A DNA stretch of 45,767 nt from DATKUC01 sp964577375. GTDB lineage: Bacteria > Spirochaetota > Spirochaetia > DSM-27196 > DATKUC01. The DNA lies in NCBI GenBank assembly GCA_964577375.1, contig CAZNYW010000037.1:1-45767 (forward strand). The letters are read 5' to 3'. Numbering within the stretch: position 1 is the stretch's first letter; each line of letters begins with the position of its first letter. The translations under genes and the position numbers were made by a program. Of the stretch, positions 1 through 8,170 are shown piece by piece. The notes under the pieces are model-generated. The model had not been told where the DNA came from and did not search any database. It saw only the letters and a list, made by a program, of their open reading frames with translations.

Positions 1-336
1 ACCTCGATCCGAGTCCCTGCGTATGCGCTTGCTGATCTGGATCCCTGGTATCAACAGGCTTCTTGATACTTCGGAACTCGTGCCCTCACTTACCGTTCGG
101 CCACGATTCGCGCTGGCGCGGCGCGACATTTTTCGCTATCGGACGGCGTTGCCACGCCAAAAAAAGTGCGAATTGTTGCGATGGCTCGAAGACTGCGGTG
201 GAGAGACCGACCCAGCGCCGAAGCACCATCGTCGGCAGCAGGGATATTGAAGATGCCCCTCATTTCCGTTACAACTGATATGAATCATAACAGCAGAGCA
301 GATTCTGTGACCGCGGCAGCCCGAGGAGCCCCAGAG
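1..336. other. No gene recognised at left edge
   Basis: Short open frames exist on both strands but none has a recognisable domain, a convincing ribosome binding site or a coherent composition. The stretch holds the upstream region of the methyltransferase gene that starts at 337; the same frame stays open upstream to 166, but those extra residues look like untranslated leader. The left edge may contain the tail of a gene outside the window. Confidence 0.5.
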
Positions 337-942
337 ATGCGCATCCATCCTAAAAGCCGGTACTTCGACGCACGCGCCGAGACGTGGAACGAACACGCCG
401 ACATTGAATCACTTACCCGCGTAATCGACTCGGGAATTCGCTCATTCGGCGTCACCGACGCCGAAGTGGTGATGGATCTCGGGTGCGGGACCGGAACGCT
501 CACTCAGGCGCTTCTGCGGCACCTTTCGGCGAACGGACGCGTGGTCGCCGTGGATTTTGCACCCCGGATGATCGCCCGCGCGAAGAGAACCATCCCCGAT
601 CCGCGAGTCACCTGGCTGTGCAACGACGTCCGGCAGATCAGCGCACCGGCACAGGCCGTCGACAGGATAATCGCCTTTTCCGCCTGGCCGCACTTCGAAC
701 GCCCCGACTCCGTGATCTCAGAGATTCGGCGGCTTCTGCGGGTCAAAGGAATCTTCCACATATGGCATAAGGAGTCGCGACACAAAGTGAACGCCGTGCA
801 CGCCCGCTGCGGCTGCCCGGTCGAACGGGACGTCCTGCCTCCCGCGCGCGACATCGCCCGCTCCCTCGCGGCCCGCGGGTTTGCCGTGCTCGACGTCATC
901 GACGACGACGAGCGCTACCTCATAACGGCAGCGAAGCTCTGA
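337..942 (+). CDS. Class I SAM-dependent methyltransferase
   Basis: Predicted 201-residue cytoplasmic methyltransferase. The SAM-binding motif I is clear (VMDLGCGTGTL), followed by the acidic end of strand 2 (VVAVDFAPRMIARA) and a motif-IV-like segment (RIIAFSAWPHF), as in the UbiE/MenG-like Methyltransf_11/25 families. The frame is open from 166, but ATG 337 is chosen because GAGGAG at 323-328 sits 8 bases upstream and because the conserved fold begins just after it. The C-terminal part has an HxxCGCPVERD segment with two close cysteines, which could bind a metal or simply be structural. The substrate cannot be told. It stands alone, followed by the tRNA gene on the same strand after about 160 bases. 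Confidence 0.8.
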   Translation: MRIHPKSRYFDARAETWNEHADIESLTRVIDSGIRSFGVTDAEVVMDLGCGTGTLTQALLRHLSANGRVVAVDFAPRMIARAKRTIPDPRVTWLCNDVRQISAPAQAVDRIIAFSAWPHFERPDSVISEIRRLLRVKGIFHIWHKESRHKVNAVHARCGCPVERDVLPPARDIARSLAARGFAVLDVIDDDERYLITAAKL

Positions 943-1056
943 AGGTCGCGGCAAGCGCGCCGGGCGCATGTGCTTTGCCGGCGTCCCGAGCGCTTCGCCT
1001 CGACAAATATCCGGCTGCCGGCGGCGCCACCGACTCCGCAGCGCCGACGGTTCACC

Positions 1057-1086
1057 TTGACAAAGGGGCCACCGGTCTGTTAATAG
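1057..1086 (+). promoter_or_regulatory. Sigma-70 promoter of the tRNA-Gly gene
   Basis: A perfect -35 hexamer TTGACA (1057-1062) is followed by 18 bases and a weaker -10 box TAATAG (1081-1086). Transcription would begin around 1093, a few bases before the mature tRNA starts at 1102. Strong -35 boxes close to the mature end are usual for stable RNA genes. Confidence 0.65.
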
Positions 1087-1101
1087 TAGACCACCTTCTA
1101 C

Positions 1102-1173
1102 GCGACCGTCGTATAATGGTTATTACCCCAGCCTTCCAAGCTGGAGATGTGGGTTCGATTCCCATCGGTCGCT
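1102..1173 (+). tRNA. tRNA-Gly (anticodon UCC)
   Basis: A complete cloverleaf can be drawn. The acceptor stem is GCGACCG (1102-1108) with CGGTCGC (1166-1172). The anticodon stem CCAGC/GCTGG (1128-1132, 1140-1144) encloses the loop CTTCCAA, whose anticodon TCC (1135-1137) reads GGA/GGG glycine codons. The T arm contains GGGTTCGATTCCC. The discriminator base is T1173 and the 3' CCA is not encoded (the next bases are CTC), so CCA must be added after transcription. Confidence 0.95.
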
Positions 1174-1177
1174 CTCT

Positions 1178-1193
1178 GTTCTGAAGTCAGAAC
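1178..1193. terminator. Short inverted repeat between convergent genes
   Basis: GTTCTGA and TCAGAAC form a 7-bp stem with a 2-base centre directly after the tRNA and before the 3' end of the convergent gene 1236-3983. No T run follows on either strand, so termination activity is only a possibility. Confidence 0.25.
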
Positions 1194-1235
1194 CCGCCGA
1201 GCAAGTGGGGGCGCTCCGCTTCCTCCCATCCGTTT

Positions 1236-3983
1236 CTACTCTGACTTGCGTGAAGTATTCTCGCCCGTCTCAACGCGTCCGTCGGCGGATCGCCTTTTCT
1301 GTTTTGCCTGCACTTCACCTTCGATCCACTGTGATAGCTCAGGCAGCGTTTCCGCCGCAAGGGTGACGAGCTGGTCCGACATCTCTTCGTTCCGCATGCC
1401 GATTATGAAGCGGATCAGGTCCGGATAGAGGTCCGGGTCTCCGATTATCTGGCTGAGTTCCAGCAGAGCATCTGAATGCGGTGCCTCTTCGTCTGTGTTG
1501 CCGGATTTGAATATCCCGTGAAGCGAATTCCGTGTTCGCGGGTCATCCCTGAACAAAAAGAGAAGATCGATTATCGCATTGTTCCGTACTCCGCGCCGGC
1601 TGTCGAGCACCCGGGGAATGATCTGTTCGACGTCGCGTCTGCGAAGTCGAAGCTGGCGAACGAATTTCCCGATTCCCTCAATGACCCCACCCACGAAGTC
1701 CGACCAGAACTTGGCTTGGACAATGGTGGGTATGCCGGCCAGATCTCCCAGCGGTGCGAAGAGGCTGGCAAATGGCCACGAAATCACGCTGCGAAAAAAG
1801 TTGGCGCGTACGACCGCTGGCTCGAATCCGCGAAGTTTGTTGTGCAGCACAAGGTATACTCCGTTTGCGGCCGAGATCGCAAAGAAGCGGGCGAAATTGA
1901 ACAGAATCCCTGCATGAGCGAGCGGCCAGATTGCATCGAACCCCTGTTTGACGTATCCGAGGACCGGGACCGAAACCCCTGTAAACAGCAGCGAACGGGA
2001 CATGTTCCCGAAATCGACACTGCGCGTGGTCCATTCCCGCAGCCTCAAACCGCGAAGGGCTATCGCATCGGTTGCGAAGTGGCGTATCGAAGTAATCGCA
2101 AACCACACGAGTGCGTATTCGAGCCCGATGTACCAGTAGGCAAACGCAAAACCTGCGGCAACCAGACAGAGGTTCTTCAATGTCGGATTCAGATATCGCA
2201 GAACGCGTCGAATGCCGAGCGCCGATCGTTCCTTTCCACCGACATCCCGGAGGTGTGGCGCAACGCGTTCCACCACCTTTCCCATGCTGACCACCGGGTC
2301 GAAATCGCCGGCCTCATCAGCCGGTTGAGAGTTTCTCCCGGCGGCGATCATGCGTGAGATAAGCGCGGGAAGCACGACGTGCCGCTTAACGTACGGTCGA
2401 CGATCCTTTCCCTGAATGTGTCCGGAGAATATGAAGCCCATGCCCGGTATGTTCGGACTTCTTCCCGCCGCATCGCTCCCGCATACCGGTACAATGATCC
2501 GTTCTTTCCGGCTCGACCGCTTGATGTTGGTTTCATTCACATACGATGCAAACCGGAGGATCTCTTCCGGATCCCGGTTCACGCTGTCCTGCATGTTGTA
2601 GATCTCGACCTGATCAATGAAGTTCGCGTTGGCGTCGATCAGCCGCTTCGCGGCGTCGAGACCGTGTTCGAGCGGATCGATCACCTTGAGCCGGCAGTCG
2701 GATTCGTGCAGGAGCTTCGAGACGGGCGCGATTCCCTCAAAAACGGTCGGATGGTCGGTAAGGGCCGGATTCGTGAAGTAGCGCTTCTGTAGCAGGTCCG
2801 GGCTCAATAATGCGAGTTCGCTGCGCAGCTCCGCCGACTTCCGGTCGACCACGTTGAAGTCCCATTCGGAGATCTCGCCCAGTTCGAGCTGGTGCCGCGC
2901 CATCTCGCGGCGAGCCCGTACAAACAGCTCGCGGCGCACGAGTACCGGCCGGTACAGACCATGGAGGAACTCGCCGAGGTGCATGCGGTTCAGGTTGCCC
3001 AGCGGCATGAACGATTCCAGGGCGGACATCTTCAGTTTGGGCACTTGATACAGCTTGTCATGGTAGCCGTCGTTGAGCTCAGCGAGGTAGGTATGGTTGA
3101 AGTTGTCTACAAGCTTCCTCACCAGGCTCAGACCATTTTTCTGGTCCTCTTCCAGTTTCTTGAGAAATGCACCGAGGGTATGGCGGTGTTCCTTCAGAAA
3201 GCCGGAGGCTCGGCCACCCTGCTGGATATCCGGAAGAAGCGCCATGAAATGGTGCCGCCTGCTGTCGACATTCGCGCCGAACTCAAGACCGATATCCACG
3301 CGAACACCAAGCGCCCGACCGGCCCTCAGCGCTTCGTCCATCATGTCGACAACGGCCGCCGTACTGTGCGCTATGGTGACACGCGACATGCCCTTTATGA
3401 ACGCATCGACGATCAACTGGGTCGGGTTTTTCCGGCCGGTGCTTGCAGTGTCGTGGACGTGAAAATCCCATCCGATGTCCAGGTCCTTCAGCGGCTTGCC
3501 CTCTTCAGGCACCTGAATGAGATTGTGCTCGCGGCACAGACGCCGGATCAGATTCTGCCGTCCGTATGAGGCCTCGGCGAAATCGTGCAGCAATTCGAGC
3601 TGCCTGCGGTGGTCATCGCGGCTCTTTATCGCCTCCTTCATGAGGTTCATCTGAATACGCGCGGTGTTCAGCGGCATCGTCACGGTCTTCGAATGAAAGG
3701 CGGCCTCAGCGAGCATCCGAAGCGCGCGAAGTCTGGATTTCGAGTGTGACGAATTCAGATCCCGGACTACGATGAGGTATGCCTCGGCAATCGACAGCCT
3801 GCGCGTTCTGAAGTGTTTGATGTAACGTTCATGTCGCGCAGGTGCAGAACCAACTGCTTCGGGCATGTCAATCCGGACGTTGAGCTCCCGTTGCAATCGG
3901 TACAAGCGCTGGGAGAAACTCAGTACATCGACTGCCCGATTCCAGATGCGCGCGACGTCAATACCCTTTTTTCGAACTACCAT
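1236..3983 (-). CDS. Large membrane protein with PHP-like domain
   Basis: A 915-residue protein of unknown function. Residues 173-178 (DFHVHD) match the DxHxH start of PHP-type metal-dependent phosphoesterase domains. They are followed by a conserved-looking helix-strand pattern, H206 (TIAHS) and E234 (GLEFG), which could supply further metal ligands. Residues 600-720 contain two or three hydrophobic segments that look membrane-spanning (LVAAGFAFAYWYIG and LLFTGVSVPVLGYV are examples). The C-terminal 130 residues (from about 785) are helical and charged, with a HEAT-like look. The start ATG lies at 3983 with no obvious Shine-Dalgarno sequence. It is transcribed alone, about 170 bases downstream of the importer operon ending at 4157. 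Function is not assigned; the PHP relationship is inferred from the motif only. Confidence 0.75.
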   Translation of the reverse strand: MVVRKKGIDVARIWNRAVDVLSFSQRLYRLQRELNVRIDMPEAVGSAPARHERYIKHFRTRRLSIAEAYLIVVRDLNSSHSKSRLRALRMLAEAAFHSKTVTMPLNTARIQMNLMKEAIKSRDDHRRQLELLHDFAEASYGRQNLIRRLCREHNLIQVPEEGKPLKDLDIGWDFHVHDTASTGRKNPTQLIVDAFIKGMSRVTIAHSTAAVVDMMDEALRAGRALGVRVDIGLEFGANVDSRRHHFMALLPDIQQGGRASGFLKEHRHTLGAFLKKLEEDQKNGLSLVRKLVDNFNHTYLAELNDGYHDKLYQVPKLKMSALESFMPLGNLNRMHLGEFLHGLYRPVLVRRELFVRARREMARHQLELGEISEWDFNVVDRKSAELRSELALLSPDLLQKRYFTNPALTDHPTVFEGIAPVSKLLHESDCRLKVIDPLEHGLDAAKRLIDANANFIDQVEIYNMQDSVNRDPEEILRFASYVNETNIKRSSRKERIIVPVCGSDAAGRSPNIPGMGFIFSGHIQGKDRRPYVKRHVVLPALISRMIAAGRNSQPADEAGDFDPVVSMGKVVERVAPHLRDVGGKERSALGIRRVLRYLNPTLKNLCLVAAGFAFAYWYIGLEYALVWFAITSIRHFATDAIALRGLRLREWTTRSVDFGNMSRSLLFTGVSVPVLGYVKQGFDAIWPLAHAGILFNFARFFAISAANGVYLVLHNKLRGFEPAVVRANFFRSVISWPFASLFAPLGDLAGIPTIVQAKFWSDFVGGVIEGIGKFVRQLRLRRRDVEQIIPRVLDSRRGVRNNAIIDLLFLFRDDPRTRNSLHGIFKSGNTDEEAPHSDALLELSQIIGDPDLYPDLIRFIIGMRNEEMSDQLVTLAAETLPELSQWIEGEVQAKQKRRSADGRVETGENTSRKSE

Positions 3984-4156
3984 AATGAGAGCACCAGAGC
4001 TGGGTCACACGTCGTTCGTCGTCTCCACACATTCTGCCCGCTGTGTCGTGCAAATACCCAGTAGCTCCCATGATACAACGACGCGTCGGAGGTTTCCATC
4101 TCCCGGGGAACCGGAAACGACCGCGCAGTGTCCGCGAGCGATCGGCGGGCAGAAGA

Positions 4157-5236
4157 TCATTCCTTGAGAAGATGCACGCTCTGACGGTGGAAACGAACTC
4201 CGACCATCGTGCCTTCAGGGAGGAAGCCCTTCTCCTGCGGGTTCATGACCTCTACCTGTATCACTTCTTCTCCGGGCAGCAGCAACCTATAGGTTGCCAC
4301 CGACCCTGTGTAGTGGGCCAGGACTACCTTCGCTCCCGCATCACCCTGCCCTTCTCCAAGAATGTCCACTGCCTCGGGACGGACCACGGCTACCACGCGA
4401 TCACCCGGTCCGACGCCCGGGGCGGCCGGTATGTCCAGTCTGACGTTCTGAACAAGCTGCACGGTAAGTCGGTCGCCGATCGACTCCAATACCTGCGCCT
4501 TCAGGAAACTTGCGCGGCCAATGAAGTCGGCGACAAACCGGTTGGCCGGATGAGCATAGATTTCATACGGCGGGCCGATCTGCTGGAGCTGACCTCCCTT
4601 CATGACTGCAATCTCGTCCGAAATGGCCATTGCCTCCGCCTGGTCGTGCGTCACGTATATAGACGTGATGTGCAGCGACTTCTGGATACGTCGGATATGT
4701 TCCCGCGTTTCTATTCTCAGCTTGGCGTCGAGATTGGACAGTGGTTCGTCGAAAAGGAGGACCTTCGGCTCGAGCACCAGCGCCCGCGCCAGAGCGACCC
4801 GTTGCTGCTGACCGCCGGAGAGATTGCCCGGGGAACGCTTCTCCAGCCCGGTCAGTCCGACCAGAGCGAGTGTTGCCGCCACACGTCGCTGGATATCCTG
4901 GCGCGATATCCTCCGGACCTTCAGACCGAAAGCCACGTTTTCGAAGATGGTCATGTGGGGAAAGAGGCCGTACGACTGAAATACCGTGGCGGTATCTCGA
5001 CGTTGCGGCGGCAGATAGGTGATCGTCTTGCCCTCCATCGAGATCTCTCCCTCTGTCGGCAGCTCGAATCCACCTATCATTCTCAGCGTTGTCGTCTTCC
5101 CGCATCCCGAGGGCCCGAGGAGGGTGACAAGCTTGCCTTCCGCCACCTCGAGGTTCATGTTGTCTACGGCAACCACCTTCTCACCCTTGCCCTCGAAGGT
5201 CTTCGTCAGGTCTCTCAATATCAGCTCTGCGGCCAT
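4157..5236 (-). CDS. ABC importer ATPase (FbpC/PotA-type), importer 1
   Basis: A 359-residue ATPase that powers import through the permease encoded just upstream (5238-6905; gap of 1 base). Walker A GPSGCGKTT is at residues 41-49, the Q-loop at FQSYGLFPH, the signature LSGGQQQR at 139-146, Walker B VLLFDEP at 159-165, and the H-loop in YVTHDQAEA. The last 80 residues resemble the TOBE regulatory domain of the CUT1/Fe3+/polyamine group. It is the final gene of the operon 8033-4157. Homologues serve ferric iron, sugar-phosphate, phosphonate or polyamine uptake, so the substrate is uncertain. Confidence 0.92.
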   Translation of the reverse strand: MAAELILRDLTKTFEGKGEKVVAVDNMNLEVAEGKLVTLLGPSGCGKTTTLRMIGGFELPTEGEISMEGKTITYLPPQRRDTATVFQSYGLFPHMTIFENVAFGLKVRRISRQDIQRRVAATLALVGLTGLEKRSPGNLSGGQQQRVALARALVLEPKVLLFDEPLSNLDAKLRIETREHIRRIQKSLHITSIYVTHDQAEAMAISDEIAVMKGGQLQQIGPPYEIYAHPANRFVADFIGRASFLKAQVLESIGDRLTVQLVQNVRLDIPAAPGVGPGDRVVAVVRPEAVDILGEGQGDAGAKVVLAHYTGSVATYRLLLPGEEVIQVEVMNPQEKGFLPEGTMVGVRFHRQSVHLLKE

Positions 5237-5237
5237 C

Positions 5238-6905
5238 CTACTTTCTCCTCAAGAGCAATCTGCTAACAACCACATCCATAAGGACAATCGCCCCCATCAC
5301 GAACGTGAGTATCAGAACTCCATACACTGCCGCTACCGAAAGATCGCCGAGATCGACCGCGGCAAGCAGCTGTACCGTTATCAAATACCAGCGCGCCGAA
5401 ACAACCATGATCACTGCGGAAATCGATGTGATGCAGGCAGCGAACATATAGGCCATGCCCGCCACCAGCGCCGGCGCGGTCAACGGAAGGATCACCCTGC
5501 CGAAGGTCCGGAAAAATCCCGCGCCCAGATCCGCGGCCGCCTCGTCGATCACCGGGTCGACCTGCTGCAACATGGCTACGCCGTCCCGAACGACCGCCGG
5601 CGTTCTCTGCGACAGGAACACGAGAATAATGATGGCCGCGGTTCCGGTCAGAAGCAAAGGACCGGTGTTGAAGGCGAAGATGAAGCCGATACCGATGACA
5701 ATCCCGGGTACCGCGAAGTTGACCATGGCGAGAAAGTCGATGAGACCCCGCCCGATAACCCTTTTGCGTGCCACAACGTATGCAATCGTTATTCCAAGGA
5801 CGCCGCCGATCAGCGTAGCTATTGCCGCGAGCTCCAGGCTGTCGGCCAGATAGCGCCATCCTACCGTGAACGCATAGCGATAGTGGTCCAGCGTGAGCGT
5901 ATTGTTTATGCCCCACAATTTTGTGAAAGAGCCAAAGATAACGACAACGTAGAGAACAATGATGATGAACGAGAACAGCGACACCACACCGAACAGCGTC
6001 CACTTGGCCGGAGGGGATACGCGCACGAGCGCAGAAGAGGAAGGCTTTCCCGTTATGGTGACGTAGGATCTGCGCGACAGGAAATATCGCTGCAACATGA
6101 ACGCAAGCACGGTCGGCACCAGAAGAATAATGGACAATGTCGCACCGAGCGGAATGTTATACATGCCGGTGATTGCGAGGTAGATCTGCGTTGTGAGAAC
6201 GGGGAACCTCCCCTGAATAATGATTGGGTCACCAAAGTCCTCCAGTGACCTGGTGAAGGTGAGAAGCAGGGCACCGGCAATGCCGGGCATCGCCAGCGGG
6301 AGGGTTACCCGAAAGAAGGTGCGCAGCTTCGAAGCACCCAGATCCAGTGCGGCTTCTTCCAGGCTGGGAGCGATCCCCCCAAGAACACCCTCGAGAATGA
6401 GGAACCCCATCGGAAAGAACGCAAAGGTCTCCGTCAGGAGCAACCCGGGGAGTCCGTAGATGTTCCATGAAATACCAAGCAGATTCTCCAGGAAGGTGGT
6501 GATGAGACCCTTGCGACCTACGAGCAGGATGGCGGCGAGGGCCATGATGAACGGAGGAGATACGATGGGGACGGTCGCTATCAGTCGGAAGAAGCGCTTT
6601 CCGGGGATGTCGGTCCTGGTAGTCGCATATGCAAAAATGAATCCGATCAGCGTGGAAAGCACCGCAACCAGGGACGCTACAAGCAGGCTGTTGAAGAATG
6701 GTCCGATAACATAACGGTGACCGGCGAAGAACTCTCCGAAGTACTGTGGATGGAATTCTCCGTTATAAAAGACTCCGTTCTCGATGATCTTGACGAGCGG
6801 AAAGACAACAAAAAGGAGAAGAAACGCGATGATAAACAGCACGACAAACAGCAGGGAACGGTTGTTGAGAAAACTCCTCAATTGGCGTCCGGTATAGTGC
6901 ATCAT
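5238..6905 (-). CDS. ABC importer permease, two-domain (FbpB-type), importer 1
   Basis: A 555-residue inner-membrane permease made of two fused copies of the six-helix BPD_transp_1 domain, so one chain forms the whole channel. Both copies have the EAA loop that docks the ATPase: EEAALDLGASKLRTFFRVTLP in the first half and DEAAADLGAGFFRTFGRVILP in the second. This two-domain arrangement is typical of FbpB/AfuB/SfuB-type permeases. Two ATGs occur in tandem (6905 and 6902); the closest purine-rich site is a GGGAG about 14 bases upstream, which is weak. It follows the binding-protein gene after 84 bases containing a strong hairpin (6941-6965), which would lower permease expression relative to binding protein. 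Confidence 0.92.
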   Translation of the reverse strand: MMHYTGRQLRSFLNNRSLLFVVLFIIAFLLLFVVFPLVKIIENGVFYNGEFHPQYFGEFFAGHRYVIGPFFNSLLVASLVAVLSTLIGFIFAYATTRTDIPGKRFFRLIATVPIVSPPFIMALAAILLVGRKGLITTFLENLLGISWNIYGLPGLLLTETFAFFPMGFLILEGVLGGIAPSLEEAALDLGASKLRTFFRVTLPLAMPGIAGALLLTFTRSLEDFGDPIIIQGRFPVLTTQIYLAITGMYNIPLGATLSIILLVPTVLAFMLQRYFLSRRSYVTITGKPSSSALVRVSPPAKWTLFGVVSLFSFIIIVLYVVVIFGSFTKLWGINNTLTLDHYRYAFTVGWRYLADSLELAAIATLIGGVLGITIAYVVARKRVIGRGLIDFLAMVNFAVPGIVIGIGFIFAFNTGPLLLTGTAAIIILVFLSQRTPAVVRDGVAMLQQVDPVIDEAAADLGAGFFRTFGRVILPLTAPALVAGMAYMFAACITSISAVIMVVSARWYLITVQLLAAVDLGDLSVAAVYGVLILTFVMGAIVLMDVVVSRLLLRRK

Positions 6906-6940
6906 ATGGCGATCAGGAACTCCCAGGGTGCAGATGGGAA

Positions 6941-6965
6941 GGGGGACAGCACCACGCTGTCCCCC
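6941..6965 (-). promoter_or_regulatory. Intercistronic hairpin after binding-protein gene
   Basis: A perfect 10-bp stem GGGGGACAGC/GCTGTCCCCC with a 5-base loop lies between the binding-protein stop and the permease start. No T run follows on the coding (minus) strand, so it is better read as an mRNA 3'-end stabiliser or partial attenuator than as a full terminator. Such structures commonly uncouple binding-protein level from permease level in ABC operons. Confidence 0.6.
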
Positions 6966-6989
6966 CGACGGGTATTTTTCGGTGGAACT

Positions 6990-8033
6990 CTAGAATCCGG
7001 TGGTCTGTCGCCACTCGGATATCAGGCGATCACGATTCTTCGCAACCCATTGAAAGTTGTAATCCACCAGCTTCGGGGGTGCCATGCCCGGAGTCTGGGA
7101 TACGGAAGGATTCAGGCCCATGCGGTAGTACTGCTTGAACAGCTTCTGCGCATCGGCGGAAAGAAGCCAATCGTAGAATACCTTTGCCGATGCCGGATCG
7201 GGGCCGCCCTTGATCAGGGCTACGCAGTCGGTGGTATAGCTGGTGCCCCCTTTCGGGTAGGAGTAGATAATGGGATATCCCTTTGCCATGGCTTCGCGGG
7301 TGTCACTGAGATAGGTGATACCGACGGCCGCTTCGCCCAGGCCCACCTTCGGAATACACCCCGGACCGGATTCGGTGTATTCGAGAATCTGCGATGACAG
7401 CTTCTTCTCGAACTCCATGGCCTTTTTCTCGCCCATTAGAAATACCAACGTGGCAAGCCTGGCCAACCCGGTCCCTGAAGTATAAGGATACGCCATGGAG
7501 AGTTTCCCCTTGTAGACGGGATTGAGCAGATCGTCCCATGAACTCGGCGGTTTGAGTCCATGCTTCTTGAGAAAATCCGTGTTGCTTACGAAACACAGGT
7601 AATTGACCCCAAAACCGGTCCAGTAACCGTCGGGTCCCTTGTACTTCGCCGGCATTTCCTGCCAACCCTTGGAGTCCTTATAGGAAGAAAACAGCCCCTC
7701 GCTTGCTGCAAGGATGTAGGAGGCCGTCGGACCGCCGAACCAGATGCTGGCCTGGGGATTGTCTTTCTCGGCGCGGATACGCGCAAGCATCTGACCGGTG
7801 GAAAGACGTACCCAAGCAACGTTGATGTTGGGGTGCGAAGCCTCAAATGCGCCTACGTAGGTCTTTACTTCCTGTTCAGGCAGAGAGCTGTACAGATGCA
7901 GTGTCGTCTTCTTGTTCCCACCGCTTGCCGCCTGGGCGCCCGTCGCCTGCTCTTTGGCGCCGTTTGCCCACGCGCCGCCGAGTACCATCGCAGAAAAGAT
8001 GACGGCAACGGTCAGCCCCTTCATTACTTTCAT
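6990..8033 (-). CDS. Periplasmic substrate-binding protein, importer 1
   Basis: A 347-residue extracytoplasmic solute-binding protein (family 1/FbpA-AfuA-like). It has a signal peptide (KGLTVAVIFSAMVLGGAWA) followed by NGAKE, the spirochaete-type mature start, without a lipobox cysteine. The frame is open from 8114, but ATG 8033 is chosen because GGAGG lies 8 bases upstream. Middle motifs such as PPSSWDDLLNPVYKGKLSMA are typical of ferric/phosphonate/sugar-phosphate binders. The classic ferric-binding tyrosine pair cannot be assigned safely (a YY occurs in LFKQYYRMG near the C-terminus), so iron is possible but not shown. It heads the operon with 5238-6905 and 4157-5236 and is preceded by the shared regulatory element at 8125-8170. 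Confidence 0.9.
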   Translation of the reverse strand: MKVMKGLTVAVIFSAMVLGGAWANGAKEQATGAQAASGGNKKTTLHLYSSLPEQEVKTYVGAFEASHPNINVAWVRLSTGQMLARIRAEKDNPQASIWFGGPTASYILAASEGLFSSYKDSKGWQEMPAKYKGPDGYWTGFGVNYLCFVSNTDFLKKHGLKPPSSWDDLLNPVYKGKLSMAYPYTSGTGLARLATLVFLMGEKKAMEFEKKLSSQILEYTESGPGCIPKVGLGEAAVGITYLSDTREAMAKGYPIIYSYPKGGTSYTTDCVALIKGGPDPASAKVFYDWLLSADAQKLFKQYYRMGLNPSVSQTPGMAPPKLVDYNFQWVAKNRDRLISEWRQTTGF

Positions 8034-8124
8034 ATACTTTGCCTCCGTGAGAATTGGATTCCCGTCAGTTATCCGTACTTGGACGTTGCAACCCTGAAGG
8101 TGATGCGCCCGCAAGTACCGATAA

Positions 8125-8170
8125 ATTCTACACCGGGTGCAGGAGGCGCGCCAGAGACAATTTGGTTACA
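8125..8170 (-). promoter_or_regulatory. Promoter with shared 20-bp operator, importer 1
   Basis: On the minus strand the 20-bp element TGTAACCAAATTGTCTCTGG (8170-8151) is followed by 17 bases and then GTGTAGAAT (8133-8125), which contains a -10-like box. The same 20 bases, the same 17-base gap and a nearly identical box occur at 15806-15761 before importer 2. Inside the element TGTAAC and TGTCTC repeat with an 11-bp period, as in PhoB/OmpR-type sites. The element overlaps the stop codon of the upstream ATPase gene (8166-8168). Likely binder, by inference: the OmpR-type regulator at 9303-10007. Confidence 0.65.

Noticed and set aside
4043..5266. 407-residue plus-strand open frame
   Set aside because: Antisense to the importer 1 ATPase, whose full set of ABC motifs shows the real coding strand.
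8034..8114. Longer N-terminus for the importer 1 binding protein
   Set aside because: The added residues would precede the signal peptide, and GGAGG sits correctly only for ATG 8033.
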